From Aspidiotus rigidus (Eukaryota; Arthropoda; Insecta; Hemiptera; Diaspididae), in assembly GCA_035079385.1 (NCBI GenBank), contig JAVHKY010000023.1:5658001-5722000 (forward strand): 64,000 bases of DNA. Direction: 5' to 3'. The notes under the pieces were generated by a model. It searched no databases. It had not been told where the DNA came from and was given only the letters and a program-made list of their open reading frames with translations. Shown here one piece after another: positions 21,401 to 32,467 of the stretch. How positions within the stretch are numbered: the first letter of the stretch is position 1; each line of letters starts with the position of its first letter. The position numbers and the translations under genes are program-made.

Positions 21401-23870
21401 TACCACACCCTGAAAAATTTTCTCAATTCGCTGGATCTATAAAAATCAAACATTTCCACACCTGCACACATTTACTCTCACTTAACTTGTGACCCTACTG
21501 TCCGCAATGTAATACAGAACTATATTTATTAACCAATTGTTAACTGAACTCATTGTCCTATTATTGGCTTCCAGCTGTTAAACGGCACTTCAAGTCTTTA
21601 AATAAATAAATTAATTAATTAATAATCGTCAATACCCGACTTGTCCCTGTGACACCCCATTCACCAAAAAAGAGATAATCTACAGAAGATCACATCCCGT
21701 TACTGATCATATTCCCACCTGATATTAGGCAGTAACCACCCACTTAACACTTTCTTACCCATCCGACTGTCTTCTCTTCGATCCACTATCCAGTATGCTA
21801 GGCAAAAACTCTACAAAATCATCTGTTCTTCTTTCATTATAAACCATACTACTCTTTTCTGTCTGTCAATGTATTCCCTTTTGAAGTATCTAGCCCTACT
21901 CTCGGAATCTTTGTTGAAGCTGGTCCCCCCCACCGCTAAATGCCGCTTCCTAACTCTCACTGCCAATCTTCTTGTATCCGCAGTTTAATTCACTCACCTT
22001 CCAATCTACGCTCCCCCACTCTGCCGACATAATTTTCTCCTCTTGAACCTGAATTATTCAATCACCTCAAGTTGAACCATCTACTCCCTACCAACCATCC
22101 ATTTCTCCATACCTAAATTCTCCCGTAAATATCTGGCTCGATCTAGCTGATCATCTCCAAACTCACTACACTATATACCGACAACTCATTAGAAACATTA
22201 TCCCTAAACCAATTTTCCGACGCATCCATCCTACTTTACCAACGGATCTAAATTTGGACCCAAAACAGGGTACGCGTATTCGATCCAAGGAATCATAATT
22301 AGTCGTTGATTGAAAAATTCTGCCTTCATTTTCACTACCAAACAAAACGCCATATACTCGAGTCTTTATCTCCATTTTCTCAACCCAGCTCAAATATCCA
22401 TTGTTAACTGACACTTTTTCATCTCTTCTGGTTATACAGGACTCTTATGCAACTAATTCCCCAAATACTCGCATTCATTTACTCCTGCAATCACCATTAT
22501 CAATTTCTACATCTGTATCCTTCCTGTGGATTCCGAGTCACGTCAACTTCCCGGAACATGACGCCATTGTTTTTGCGACCAAAGTTAACAATAAACCTAC
22601 AACTCTTTTCTGTCAGTCAATGTATTCGCTTCTGAAGTGAATCAAGCCCTAATTAACAACGATTTAGCCCAATTCTCAGCCTCTGCGTTGAAGCTAGCAA
22701 CTCCTCCTCCCCTCAGATGCCGCTTCCGAACTCTCATTGTCAATTTTCTTGTATCCACAGCTCAGCTTCCATTATATGCATCCGCACTCTGCCGACATAA
22801 TTCTCTCATTCTTCTTCTTGAGACTGAATTATTCAATCACCTCAAGTTGAACCAACTACCCCCTATCATATCATCCACTTCTCGGTAGCTAAACCCTCTC
22901 CCAAGTATCCGACTCGGTCGAAACTATATACCGACAACTCATTTGGAACATTATCTAAGAACCAATTTTTTCCGAACCACCAAACTTCTTTAAATCTGGA
23001 CCTAAATTAGGATACGCGTACTCGATCCAAGGAGTCAAAATCAGTCGTTGATTGAAAAATTTTGTCTCCATTTCCTCCAAACTAAACTCCATACACCCTT
23101 GTCTTTCTCATCTCCATCTCTCCTCATCCCAGCTCAAATTTCTAATGTTAACTAACTCACTTTCATTTTTCCGGGATATGCAGGTCTCTTATTCAACTAA
23201 TTCCCTAAATCAGCGCTTTCATTTACTCCTGCAATCACCATCATCCACTTCTACATCTGTCTCTTTTATGTAGATTCCGGGGAACTATTCAAACACCTCA
23301 AATTGAACCATCTACCCCCTGCCATATCCATCCACTTCTCCATAGCTAACCCCTTTCCCAGATATCCAAATCGATCTAGCTGATAATCTCTGAACTAACA
23401 ACACTATAATACACCAATAACTTATTAGGAACATTATCTCTATACCAATTTCACAACCCACCAGCTCCACTGTACCAAACGGATCTAAATCTGGATCCAA
23501 AATAGAATACACAAACTCGATCCAAGGAGTCATAATCAGTCGTTGATTGAAAAATTCTGCCTCCATTTTCAGTATACCAAACAAAACTCTATAGTATACA
23601 GATCTCTATCTCCTCACCCCCAGCTGAAATTTCTACTGCTAACTGACTCACTTACATCTCTCCTGGCTATATTGAACTCACGTTCAACTAATTCTCAAAT
23701 CATTCCATTCATTTATTCCTGCAATAACTATCACTCACTTCTACATCTGTCTCCTGGAATTCCGGGTCACATCAACGTCTTGAAATATGACGCAATTGTT
23801 TTCGCAAAAATTCCTTTCTATCCAAAAAATTTCTATCCCTGTACTTACCGCTGCTACTGACCTTAGAAAC
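21400..23870 (+). pseudogene. Eroded non-LTR remnants with about three RNase H-like segments
   Basis: Three homologous segments (about 22230-22570, 22960-23290, 23480-23800) share words such as GGATCTAAATTTGGACCCAA (22243), ATCCAAGGA, GTCGTTGATTGAAAAATT and TGGATTCCGAGTCAC. These are decayed RNase H modules of the non-LTR type, where intact relatives read DGSK...AEL...TDS...WIPGH. Stops and indels are frequent. The repeated occurrence of only the RNase H region suggests tandem duplication of a fragment or several independent truncated insertions. Confidence 0.55.
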
Positions 23871-23925
23871 TATTACCGATCCCTGATATTTGACTCCCGC
23901 CATGACTTTTGTAAAACTCGAGTTG

Positions 23926-24960
23926 AAAGGAGCTGAGAACATCGATTACCAAAAAATCGCGCTACGTCTATCACGAACTCTCTCCTGAACACATACGCGG
24001 GTAATTTTCAAACGCCTTCTTTAATTAATTAAAACTATATTTTAATTTTACGAGCACATCAAAGCTATCATTGAAAAATCAACTGGCCTCTAAACTCTGA
24101 AACATCTACAACCTTAGCGATTACACACACTACTTTACGATTACACGAACAAAATGTGTCTACCATTCATCCCCTATGGGGTTTTTCGGGGTGAAAAAAA
24201 GTCTTAAACCTTCCCACTCGATATATGAAGCTATTTTCGCGGAGTTTGAGATGAGTCGAGGCGGTAGGAGCTGAGAACATCGATTACCTAAAATCGCGCT
24301 ACGTCTAATAGTACTTTTCTATGGCAATTCACCAACCCGATTTTCAAAATTATTTCTGGTTGCCTAGTATGAAAAAACGGAAATTTTTTTTGGTACCAAG
24401 AATACACGTACAAAAGCAGTAGCCAATATACGATTAATTTTCAAGCTTTATTTCAACTTTTTCGGTGAACTTTATTCAATTTTGGATAGGAAAAAACCAT
24501 CCTCGACATAATTCTCGTATAATGTCAAATTTTCATCGAATTTCAATGGGTGGGGGTAGAGATTACCCGTTACATGCGATTCCATTTTTCAGCTTGATAA
24601 TATAAAAAAAAAGTGGTATCATCTCATCATTATTCCTTCGAGATGTAAATAAAAATATTATTCCATGGCAAAAAGGGAGGGAATACATATAATATGGTTA
24701 TTTGTCAATACTTCGTACATATTTCGTCCATTAACATGATAAAAGGAAAAATTTATTTTTGTATCAAGAATACACGCGTAGAAGTAGCAACCAATATAGA
24801 CCTAACTTAAAAGCTTAATTTCGGCTTTAAAACTTCATTTTTCCAAAAATTTTTTAATTATTCTTCTTCTCTGGAACAATAAACGTGTATCAGGAAAATT
24901 TCTGGGAAAAGTATTCGGTAGGAGTGGAGATTACCGGCGCCAAAATATACGTTTTGTGTC
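23926..24960. repeat. Direct repeats with ~340-370 bp spacing
   Basis: AGCTGAGAACATCGATTACC with TCGCGCTACGTCTA occurs at 23931 and 24269. AGAATACACG with CCAATAT and AAGCTT occurs at about 24399 and 24767. GGAGATTACC-like words occur at about 24560 and 24920. The spacings are similar, so this is probably a decayed tandem array of a ~350-bp unit inside the ZP intron. Confidence 0.5.
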
Positions 24961-26488
24961 TTATAATATAGAAGATATTGCCAAAGCCAGTGGCGTCAAA
25001 GTGGACATTCTTGAGAAAATTATGGCTCAACTTCTCAACAGCACCCCAACTCTTCCTAGGAATGTGATGGGGTTCATTATCTCCTTGTTTGACAAGGGTC
25101 CTTTGAAGATCAGAGCTGTCTCCTGTTTATTACACCAACAACAACCTGGAAGAGATTTTCTCTTGCCTAAAGGATCCAATTCTATCTTGGCCAGTTGCTT
25201 TCTTCCTTTCCTTGATATCGGTTTTTCTATCAAAAGCTTGCGACTCATTTTATTATGCGGCTTTTGTAATTAGTTTCTTTACTTGTGAAGTATTTTTTGA
25301 TATGTCAGGTTGTAACCTAGAGAATTACATACACTTGATTTATAGCACAATGTATGGTCGCGCGCAGTCCTTAAGACCCAAAATAATGTTTTTAGCGCGT
25401 TCTCTGCTACCTAAGTATTTTATTAGAAGGACCAACCATCCTTACATTGATGACGTCATCAATCTAAGTTGGGTTAGATTATGTCGAAGAATTTGTCTTG
25501 ACTAAATATTGTAAGAATTTGTTAAGGCTAGATTATAGGATATTTTTGAGGCTAGATCAAGTTCAGAAAGAGATTTCAAGAGAGACCTTTTCCAATTCTA
25601 CCAAGACTTTATAAAAAGATTTCAATCGGTTTTGTACTTTCAAGCGTTCCTGTTCCGACCTAATATGTCCACTCATCTAAACAGGAAGGAAACAAAAATA
25701 AGATGAGCTGCTTTCCATAGGCCTGCAGATGCCAAATTTCCGAACTTCATTGATTCCATCGTCTTGTGTTGAAATTGGTTTCGTTTCTCCTATAAAAAGA
25801 ACCGCAAAATCTGCATTTTTAAAATGCTATTTTTCAGCTCCTTTACGTTAACATATAATTTCGGTGGTTCTGTCGTAGATTAGTAGATTGGTTTCTTGAT
25901 TACATTTGTTGTGCATTTATTTGAAAAAGGCAGGTTTAAATTCTTCTTCCAAACATGAGGTATTGTTGTCATCGTATTTCTTCTTCTCCTCGTTGATCAG
26001 GGAGGATGAACTGGCGGTGGGGGGGGGGGTAGTCTTCTTCCCCTGCAATCCTCTAGAGAAATTTTAATTTTTTTCCGAGTCTCATTGTAAGTGGGCTAAT
26101 GCGATGGAGCACACCGACACGGTTATTAGCCGATCAAATTTCCCACGAAATAGCAACGCAAACTGTAACAGCAACGACATTAGGCACTGCTCGTTGAATA
26201 CCTCCTAAAGCGAAAGTGTCGACTGATAATTAGATATAAATGTGCACGCGTATTAAACATATAGGTATTCGAAGTATCAGACGGAGAATTCTAACCTGTA
26301 AATAATTAATTAGGTACCTCAGTGCGGGTTCGATATAAAATTCGCACTCACAAAGTATAACATTGACCGACCTATGGTCCCGGGTATGAATAAATGTACC
26401 GAAGCTAGTCTTTACTCGTGTTTTATAAATCTAATTAATACGTAAAAATTCTAAGTTGATATATTTTCTTCTCCTTTACTGTGCGCAG
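24961..26488. other. Intron sequence, no gene seen
   Basis: Intronic to the ZP gene. It contains one TGACGTCA palindrome in the 12-base word GATGACGTCATC (25449-25460). An ORF near 24956-25273 has no recognisable domain. Confidence 0.5.
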
Positions 26489-26567
26489 GTATTCACGGTA
26501 TTCGTGTAAAATCGTGTTTCGCATTCGGCAGCGGTAATAGAAGCGTGCCGTTAATAAACGATAGAGG
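26489..26567 (+). CDS. ZP-domain membrane protein, exon c (ZP-C start)
   Basis: The acceptor is TGTGCGCAG and the donor AGAGG|GTAAGT. Joined to the preceding exon it reads GIHGIRVKSCFAFGSGNRSV, PLINDRG. This is the start of ZP-C: a strand ending in C, then the conserved hydrophobic-I-N/D-D-x-G before the next exon's CPV. Entry phase 1 and exit phase 2 match both neighbours. It is an isolated 79-bp exon between introns of 6.2 and 7.2 kb, so it is easily missed by gene finders. Confidence 0.9.
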
Positions 26568-27415
26568 GTAAGTAACGAGAATATTTAATTAAATTTTCGA
26601 TCCCCCAAAAGGAATTCATGATCCCATCTAGTCAAGTCGCGATAATGATGTAATCGTGTACTAGAGCTATTCTCGAGCGCAGTATGAATGCGAAAACAAT
26701 ACATTATTGTACGAGCGCTGGTTGTACGCTGTGTGTATACCCGCTGTACCATAACAAGAAGAGAGAAACATTAGTTTATTTTACGATTGATACGAGAAAG
26801 ATTGCTTCGGGAATTCATGCGAGATCGGATGTTGAATATGAGCTTGTTGTCTGTATATTGCATAAATTTAGTGTGAAATAAGTCGCGCAATCTTTTCAAA
26901 TGAAATTACTGGAGGTAGTTGGGTGATTATAGATGAAAGTATCTCGTCCCGCCTCGTATTCATTATCTAGGCATTCTGTATTATACGTTTTCCTATCAAA
27001 TATGGTCTTCATACCAGTTCTGATGTGTACGGAAATTACGAAACAGTATCGGCTCGGATCGTCATTTCATCTCAAACTTGACCATCATTTTATTTCCAGT
27101 TACGTTCTACAGTATTTCCTCGTTATTTTGAAACTAGATTCTCTGAGTGAGAATTGCCAAGTCTATAGATATCAGTTTCCTTCTTGAATGAGTTAAGCTT
27201 TTTCAAATTTAAAAGAATACTCCTTGTTGTGAGGGCCACTTAAGATCGCTGAGTAAGAACCTTGACAAAACGAGGGATTCTATGAGACGCGCGTCATATT
27301 TCGTCTCTGAGAGTGAAGTTGGTACAGTCCACAACGCAAGTTTTCTGTGAATGGTAAATTTCATTGATATTCATCTCTTACTTGAAGGCCTTAAAGGAAA
27401 TAGGTTCGCTGGATG

Positions 27416-27490
27416 CAGGGCCGGATTAAGGGGGCTATTGGCACATGGTCTCCGTAGTTAGGGGCCACCGCAATTGCAGTTTAACGACCA
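27416..27490. mobile_element. Possible hAT-type end fragment
   Basis: CAGGGCCGGATTAAGGGGGC begins here. The CAGGGCCGGATTAA type of end is familiar from hAT superfamily terminal repeats. No matching inverse end was found, and the sequence abuts the truncated end of Penelope copy 3. It is called as a fragment only. Confidence 0.35.
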
Positions 27491-27599
27491 TCAGAATTCA
27501 TTTTCCGGTCCCTCATGGAAGCTGTGGCCGCTGTTTATTAGATGATCATCAAAAGCTGACTTCCCCAAGTGTCCCTTAATCCAAGACTTCAGGTGCTCA

Positions 27600-28902
27600 C
27601 AGTGGCGGATTAACACATTCTGCGCTCTACGCTGAAGGCAATTTCGCGCCGCTCGCTGCGCTCGCGATAATGTAAAACAACTCTCTGTTCTTTATTCTCG
27701 GGATCAGTCACTCTGTTTGTAAGCCTCCCACCAGTTTCCATAATACCAGGCCTAATAGCGATACTGCTCGAGTCTTCCTTATACTCGGCCTCCGAATGAC
27801 GGCTGATAACAAGATACTAACAGATTTTAGGATTGAGTACTACTACTTAGTCTCCATTATACTGAGCTATTCAGTATACTAAACAATACTAGGCCTACTA
27901 TTAACATTCATGAAGTCAGTTTTACCAGACGGTGATGATAAAATATCGCCTATTCCTTTGATTGAAGAAGCCTAAAATCGCCAAGTACAAAATTGCTGTC
28001 GCTGAACCCATGAAGTAGCCCTAAATCGCCAACAATCGCCAGATTTGGTTGTCAAAGCGCCCAATTGGCGACAAAAAATCGTCAAGTTTCATGTAGCCCA
28101 ATTGACTTGTAGGAGCCAAAATATCTTTTGTGAAGCCCAATTGGCGCTTTATAGCGTAACCTGGCCACACTGCGTGAAGCCAGACCTAACATAAGACTTA
28201 CATACAGCAATAAGAGCCTTTAAACCACTTACAGATTTCGAAGATGAGGAAAGGTGGTTTGAAATCGCGAATTTCAGAGTTAGGATCGGAGTCAAGGATG
28301 ATGACGTCATAGTTTATGGTAAAGAAAGAGAAGGGATACAGTATAAAGGATTATTAGTGAGTGAGGGACACTCGCGGGGTAGTGTGAACTCGCAAATTTT
28401 GAAATTACGGGTCAAGATTCAAGACTTGTGAAACTCGCAGATTTTCAGAATCATATTTAAGGTTCTTCTCCATGGGGTGGGAAGCGAAGCAACCGGTGGG
28501 AAGGGTAAATTTCGGAGTTCGGAACTACGATTCAGGAAACTTCAGGAGGGATGTGTTTTTTTTGGGTGGGGGGGGAAGGCCAATTCAAAGGGGTGGTGTG
28601 AACTTGCAAATTTCGGAATTAGAAGCTGGGATTGAGGAAAGATATGAAACATGTTAAAAGAGAGGAAAAGGGAAGAGAAGGAGAGTAGTGAGAAATATCA
28701 AACGGATAATGGACCGTCCATTATCCGTACATGGCTGCTTCTGAATTTTCATACGTACACGATTTATTCTTTCTAAGGAGATATGAGTAAGTCGAATTCT
28801 TTCTTTCAGTAAATTATTACATTATTAAAAGAAAATTTCGCACCGCCAAAATTCTGCGCCTTACGCTACAGCGTAGTCAGCGTATAGGGAAATCTGGCGC
28901 TG
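27600..28902. mobile_element. 1303-bp non-autonomous hAT-type element with 8-bp target duplication
   Basis: The sequence GGTGCTCA occurs immediately before (27592-27599) and after (28903-28910) the insert. The Penelope reading resumes across it, so this is an exact 8-bp target site duplication, the hAT size. The ends read CAGTGGCGGATT and, inverted, CAGCGCCAGATT (9 of 12 matching), with the CAG start common in hATs. The subterminal region at the left is rich in GCG and CGC words. No transposase ORF is present. The nested position proves it is younger than Penelope copy 3. Confidence 0.9.
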
Positions 28903-28910
28903 GGTGCTCA

Positions 28911-29874
28911 GCTACTCTAACCTTTATTTGGCGGCTGGTCTCATCAATAGAGAAGCCTCCACAATCCCTACATTCCGACTTACAAACACCACTCCTCTCA
29001 TCAACGTGTACGGGGTCCTTCAGCCACACAAACAGCCCTTTGACAGTCGTAGGGTTGTAAAACGCGGGTCTGAAGCCGAACGGGCAGAGGGCCCGACCCA
29101 ATTGGAGGAGAACTTTCCCAGGGAAGGGAGAGTGATCCAACGCAAACGGCGATCACGGATCGTGTCTCGGGGGAGGGAGGTGGTGGAATCAAGAAGGCTC
29201 CTCGTAACTTTCCTCCGAACCATCACGTCAACATCGACATTGACCCCATTCACTCTGGCCAGGTATTTTATTGTGAATAACTCTTTCTTGAAGGCAGACT
29301 GACTCAAAGGAATACGAGTAAGTCTGTGAAAAGCAGCCATCTTATGAGCGACAGGACCGAACGAACCACCGTGGACTAAAACATCGGTCGTAGTATCTTT
29401 TCTGTAAATTCCAAACTTATGGATACCGTCGATTATAGAGATCGATAAATCCAAAAAGTTGATGGAAAATACCTCTATTTCCAACGTAAATTTGACGGTA
29501 GGGTACCAGGAATTGAGATACCTCAGAAACTCGCTAAGGACATCTGGGGGACCAGTCCAGGTGCGTAGAACGTCATAAACGTACCTGTGCCAATAGTGAA
29601 TATGATTAAGTAACACCTGGTTCGAGGAAAAGAGGTCAAGTTCGAACTTGGACATGAAAATTTTGGAGATGAGAGAGCCTAAAGGTGATCCAATAGGGAT
29701 CCCTACTTCATCAGGGAACTCAAAAAATTTCCCTTCGAATTTACAATAGTTGGGGGACCAGTAAAGATTCAAAAGGTCGAAAAATTCATGAAGCTCATTG
29801 TGAGGAATGTTGGCTTTGACGAGTAGCTCACCCATACGCTGGATAGTAGCAGCCTTAGGAATATTCGGGAACAA
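28911..29874 (-). pseudogene. Penelope copy 3: RT C-half and start of GIY-YIG
   Basis: This encodes MFPNIPKAATIQRMGELLVK, GIPIGSPLGSLISKIFMSKF, the catalytic box as YWHRYVYDVL (first catalytic Asp of YVDD changed to Tyr), the thumb, and then in a shifted frame LGRALCPFGFRPAFYNPTTV and GVCKSECRDCGGFSIDETSR. The endonuclease core is also altered (YIGET is SIDET). The RT active-site change and frameshifts show it is dead. The domain continues beyond the hAT insertion at 27500-27599. Confidence 0.8.
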
Positions 29875-29884
29875 ACCAACAACA

Positions 29885-30298
29885 TCAAACGAGCAGATGA
29901 CTGTTCCCGGAGGAAGACTTACACCCTTCAGGACGTCGGTTGAAAGAGGCCAAATTCAAGACCGAATGAAGAGATTCAAAATCAATGCGATTTTTGAACC
30001 AATGGTCCAGGAATTTGGCAAGGAGGTAGGTGGGGGGAGGAGATGAAAGAAACAACGGGTCGCATCGGGGTATTGTTCTTATGCACTTTGGGCAGTCCGT
30101 AGAGAAGGGGGGGGGCGTGGGGTTAGGAACAAGGAAGGTTTTTTTCATTGCAGGAGTTTTGATAATAGCCTCACTCCTGTTGATCACACTCCTAACTTCT
30201 TTAACGTGCTTAGGGAAGCTGAAATCCTCACACTCTTTAGCACCACACTGCTGAAGCACTTCGTGGACCTTAGAAGAATAGGCGGATTTCTCCATCAC
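29885..30298 (-). pseudogene. Penelope copy 3: RT fingers region
   Basis: This carries VMEKSAYSSKVHEVLQQCGA, FPKHVKEVRSVI and the degraded motif PNPTPPPFSTDCPKC where copies 1 and 2 read PNPVPPLLYGLPKVH; the frame has slipped and partly recovered. It is one piece of the broken Penelope polyprotein, not an independent gene. Confidence 0.75.
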
Positions 30299-30354
30299 CG
30301 CAACAGCATTGCCCTGGTCAGCCTTAGTGACGATTAAATCTCCCTCTTTAAATC

Positions 30355-30760
30355 TTAAATCACTCCTTCCAATTTATTACTCATGCAAGGGAGGGGGTTA
30401 TTGCGAACTAATTCGGCACAGACTTTCTGGGTATTAAAACCAAGACCAATTTTAACAGCAAGATCCGCAACAAGATTCGCCAAGGTTTCATCCTTCTTGA
30501 GGGGAGGTAAACTGAATTTCAAACCTTTCTCAAGGAGGGCTGTTTCGTCACTATTAAACACTACCTGACTATTATTTATGAGAGGGGGGATGGAATTTAT
30601 GAACGACTACACCGTCACTCACCCCTTCCTCAACCACATCACCGTTAACCTTCATTGGGGAGGACAACTTCCTATTTTTCTTCTCCTTCAAGTTCACCTC
30701 AAACTTCCTACACTTTTCATTAACGTCCCGCATATAAAGTAATCAAACTGAAGGGGGAGG
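30355..30760 (-). pseudogene. Penelope copy 3: N-terminal region
   Basis: The frame encodes INNSQVVFNSDETALLEKGL, KFSLPPLKKDETLANLVADL. The ETALLEKGLKF.LPP block is typical of the region before the fingers in Penelope-like proteins. Further upstream another frame gives FEVNLKEKKNRKLSSPMKVN, and a one-base shift joins the two near 30590. Copies 1 and 2 lack this region, so it shows how much they are truncated. Confidence 0.65.
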
Positions 30761-31289
30761 AGCATACCGGAGAATCTCGAATGGACCATAAGGTTTAATC
30801 TAGTCGTAACATTATATTTACCATGCCATCTTCGCAACTCTGTTCTTATCCACTTCTCCCTCATATAATTTTCTAGTTTCTGAGTCGTAATCTTACAATC
30901 GGAGTAGAACCGGAATTTTCCGAACTTGGGTCTCAAATGCAACACCAAACACCGATAAAGAAACCAAATATGAGAGGAAAACGAAGTAGTTTGAAAACTA
31001 CTTATGGTTAATGGGGGTGTAGCCCATAGCAGTGAAGAGTGGAACTTGATAATTTTGGATAGGGAATGGTTAGGGATTAAGTAAATTGATGCCCGCGGAA
31101 GTTAATGAGAACGGTTTTTTTTTTTTGGCAGGGAACCCATTTTTCCATTTGTTGGAGATAATTTCAGGAAATTTCCGCGAGCGTCTCCATGGTTGATGAC
31201 GTCATCAACCTAAGGTTGTAAGACTTGGAAAAGTGTTGACTTTAAACCTACTATTATGTTGGACGCCAGACGCCGTCGACATATCGTGG
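30761..31289. other. Intron sequence, no gene seen
   Basis: Unassigned ZP-gene intron DNA with a T run near 31111-31125 and a TGACGTCA palindrome at 31197-31204. Confidence 0.5.
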
Positions 31290-31360
31290 TACTTGGAAAA
31301 ATGTCGACCTTCGAGCTATATAATATTATGAAGGGGGTTTTGAAAAAATTTCGACTTTCA
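31290..31360 (-). repeat. Dispersed unit of the ~60-bp TATAGCTCGAG repeat
   Basis: ACTTGGAAAAATGTCGACC, TCGAGCTATATAATATTATG and TTTTGAAAAAATTTCGAC are the inverse of the units in the array at 15985-16653. Confidence 0.6.
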
Positions 31361-31650
31361 AAAAAAGGTCCGTGTATGCAAACGCGTCCAACTTCTAATT
31401 TTAGGTACAGTACCTCTTTTACAACGGGGCAGGGAACTTGCGGGTTTCCCGCTGCCAATGCAAAATTTGTAACGACATGTAAATTTTTTTTATTGGATGG
31501 AGAGTTTTCACAAAAATTTGACACCGGCGCTAACAAAAGCTATGGATCCAGCCCTTGCTGGATATTGCGTTATTATATGAGGCGCAATCTGACAAATCCA
31601 ACCTTGAGTCGGAAATTTTTTTTAGGTTTATTAGCAAAATTTGTAGAAGA

Positions 31651-32467
31651 GATCGAAAGCTATAGACCAAGAAAGGAAGATATCTACCTGGTGGACACAA
31701 AGAATACAGAGCTGATTTTTTCATGGATTGTTCGGAAGCCTCCCCAATGGTGTCTTCAAAAATCATCGCGAATCCAAGTTGGGCTTTCCTTTTTACAGGG
31801 GAGGTAAAGGGGAGGAAATCGAGTCTTTCATCAATAACTCGATAACGAGTGATTCTGTTTAAGTTCAAATTTAAGCCACTAGAGCGGGCCACACGTAGCC
31901 GCCTTTTTGTCATATACACGCAATACGCGTCATGCATGCAAAGACAGGCCTGCATTCACTTGTAGTCGGTCACTCCTCATTGGCAGGTTGCACCGTGGAG
32001 AACAAAAGGTTTTCAGATACAAGCAGTGATTTCAATACAAGGAGGCATCAAAACGATAAAAAAATAACATAAATAACGAAGAGACACACGTAGGAAGATA
32101 GAAGTAGGAAGACAGGAGCGTAAGGTGCGTAAGTGAGAGGTATAATTTTAGCGCGCTGTAACGACAAAACTATCGATTTTTAGAAAAAAAGTAATAGAAC
32201 ATTATTTGTAGGAAATTGGGCGCAGAACAATTTTTATTTGAAAATTTTTCTTTTAGGATCACTCGTTATCGAGTTATTGACGAAAAACTCAATTTTTCCA
32301 CATTTGCCTCCCTGTAAAAGGGAAAGCCCCATTAGGATTCGCGGGGATTTTTGAGAACACCTTCTGGGGAAGGTTCTGAACATTTCATGAAAAAATCAGC
32401 TCTGTATTCAGTAAGTCCAGGTAGCCTTATTTTTCTGGCTTCATTTCTTGGTCAACTATCGAACCAA
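31651..32467. mobile_element. Foldback element with ~200-bp inverted arms
   Basis: The arms 31651-31855 and 32255-32467 are inverted copies. TCGAAAGCTATAGACCAAG pairs with CTTGGTCAACTATCGA, TCAGCTCTGTATTC is shared inverted, and TAACTCGATAACGAGTGATnC is at the inner ends. The loop is about 400 bp and non-coding. An inner palindrome (ACTCGTTATCGAGTTAT) marks each arm's inner edge. It lies in the ZP-gene intron. No transposase or clear target duplication was seen. Confidence 0.7.

Larger units (their letters stand above)
27500..30760 (-). mobile_element. Penelope-like retroelement copy 3, split by a hAT-type insertion
   Basis: On the minus strand, N-terminal coding begins near 30750, RT blocks run from 30300 to 29050, and GIY-YIG starts at 29050-28911. 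The element is then interrupted at 28902 and resumes at 27599. The resumed part encodes EHLKSWIKGHLGKSAFDDHLI..SGHSFHEGP before similarity stops near 27500. Several frameshifts make it older than copies 1 and 2. It is the only copy here that keeps part of the N-terminal region. It lies inside the 7.2-kb intron of the ZP gene, antisense to it. Confidence 0.85.

Noticed and set aside
31256..31955. 183- and 141-residue opposing ORFs
   Set aside because: They overlap the left arm of a foldback element and a dispersed satellite unit; no domain is visible on either strand.
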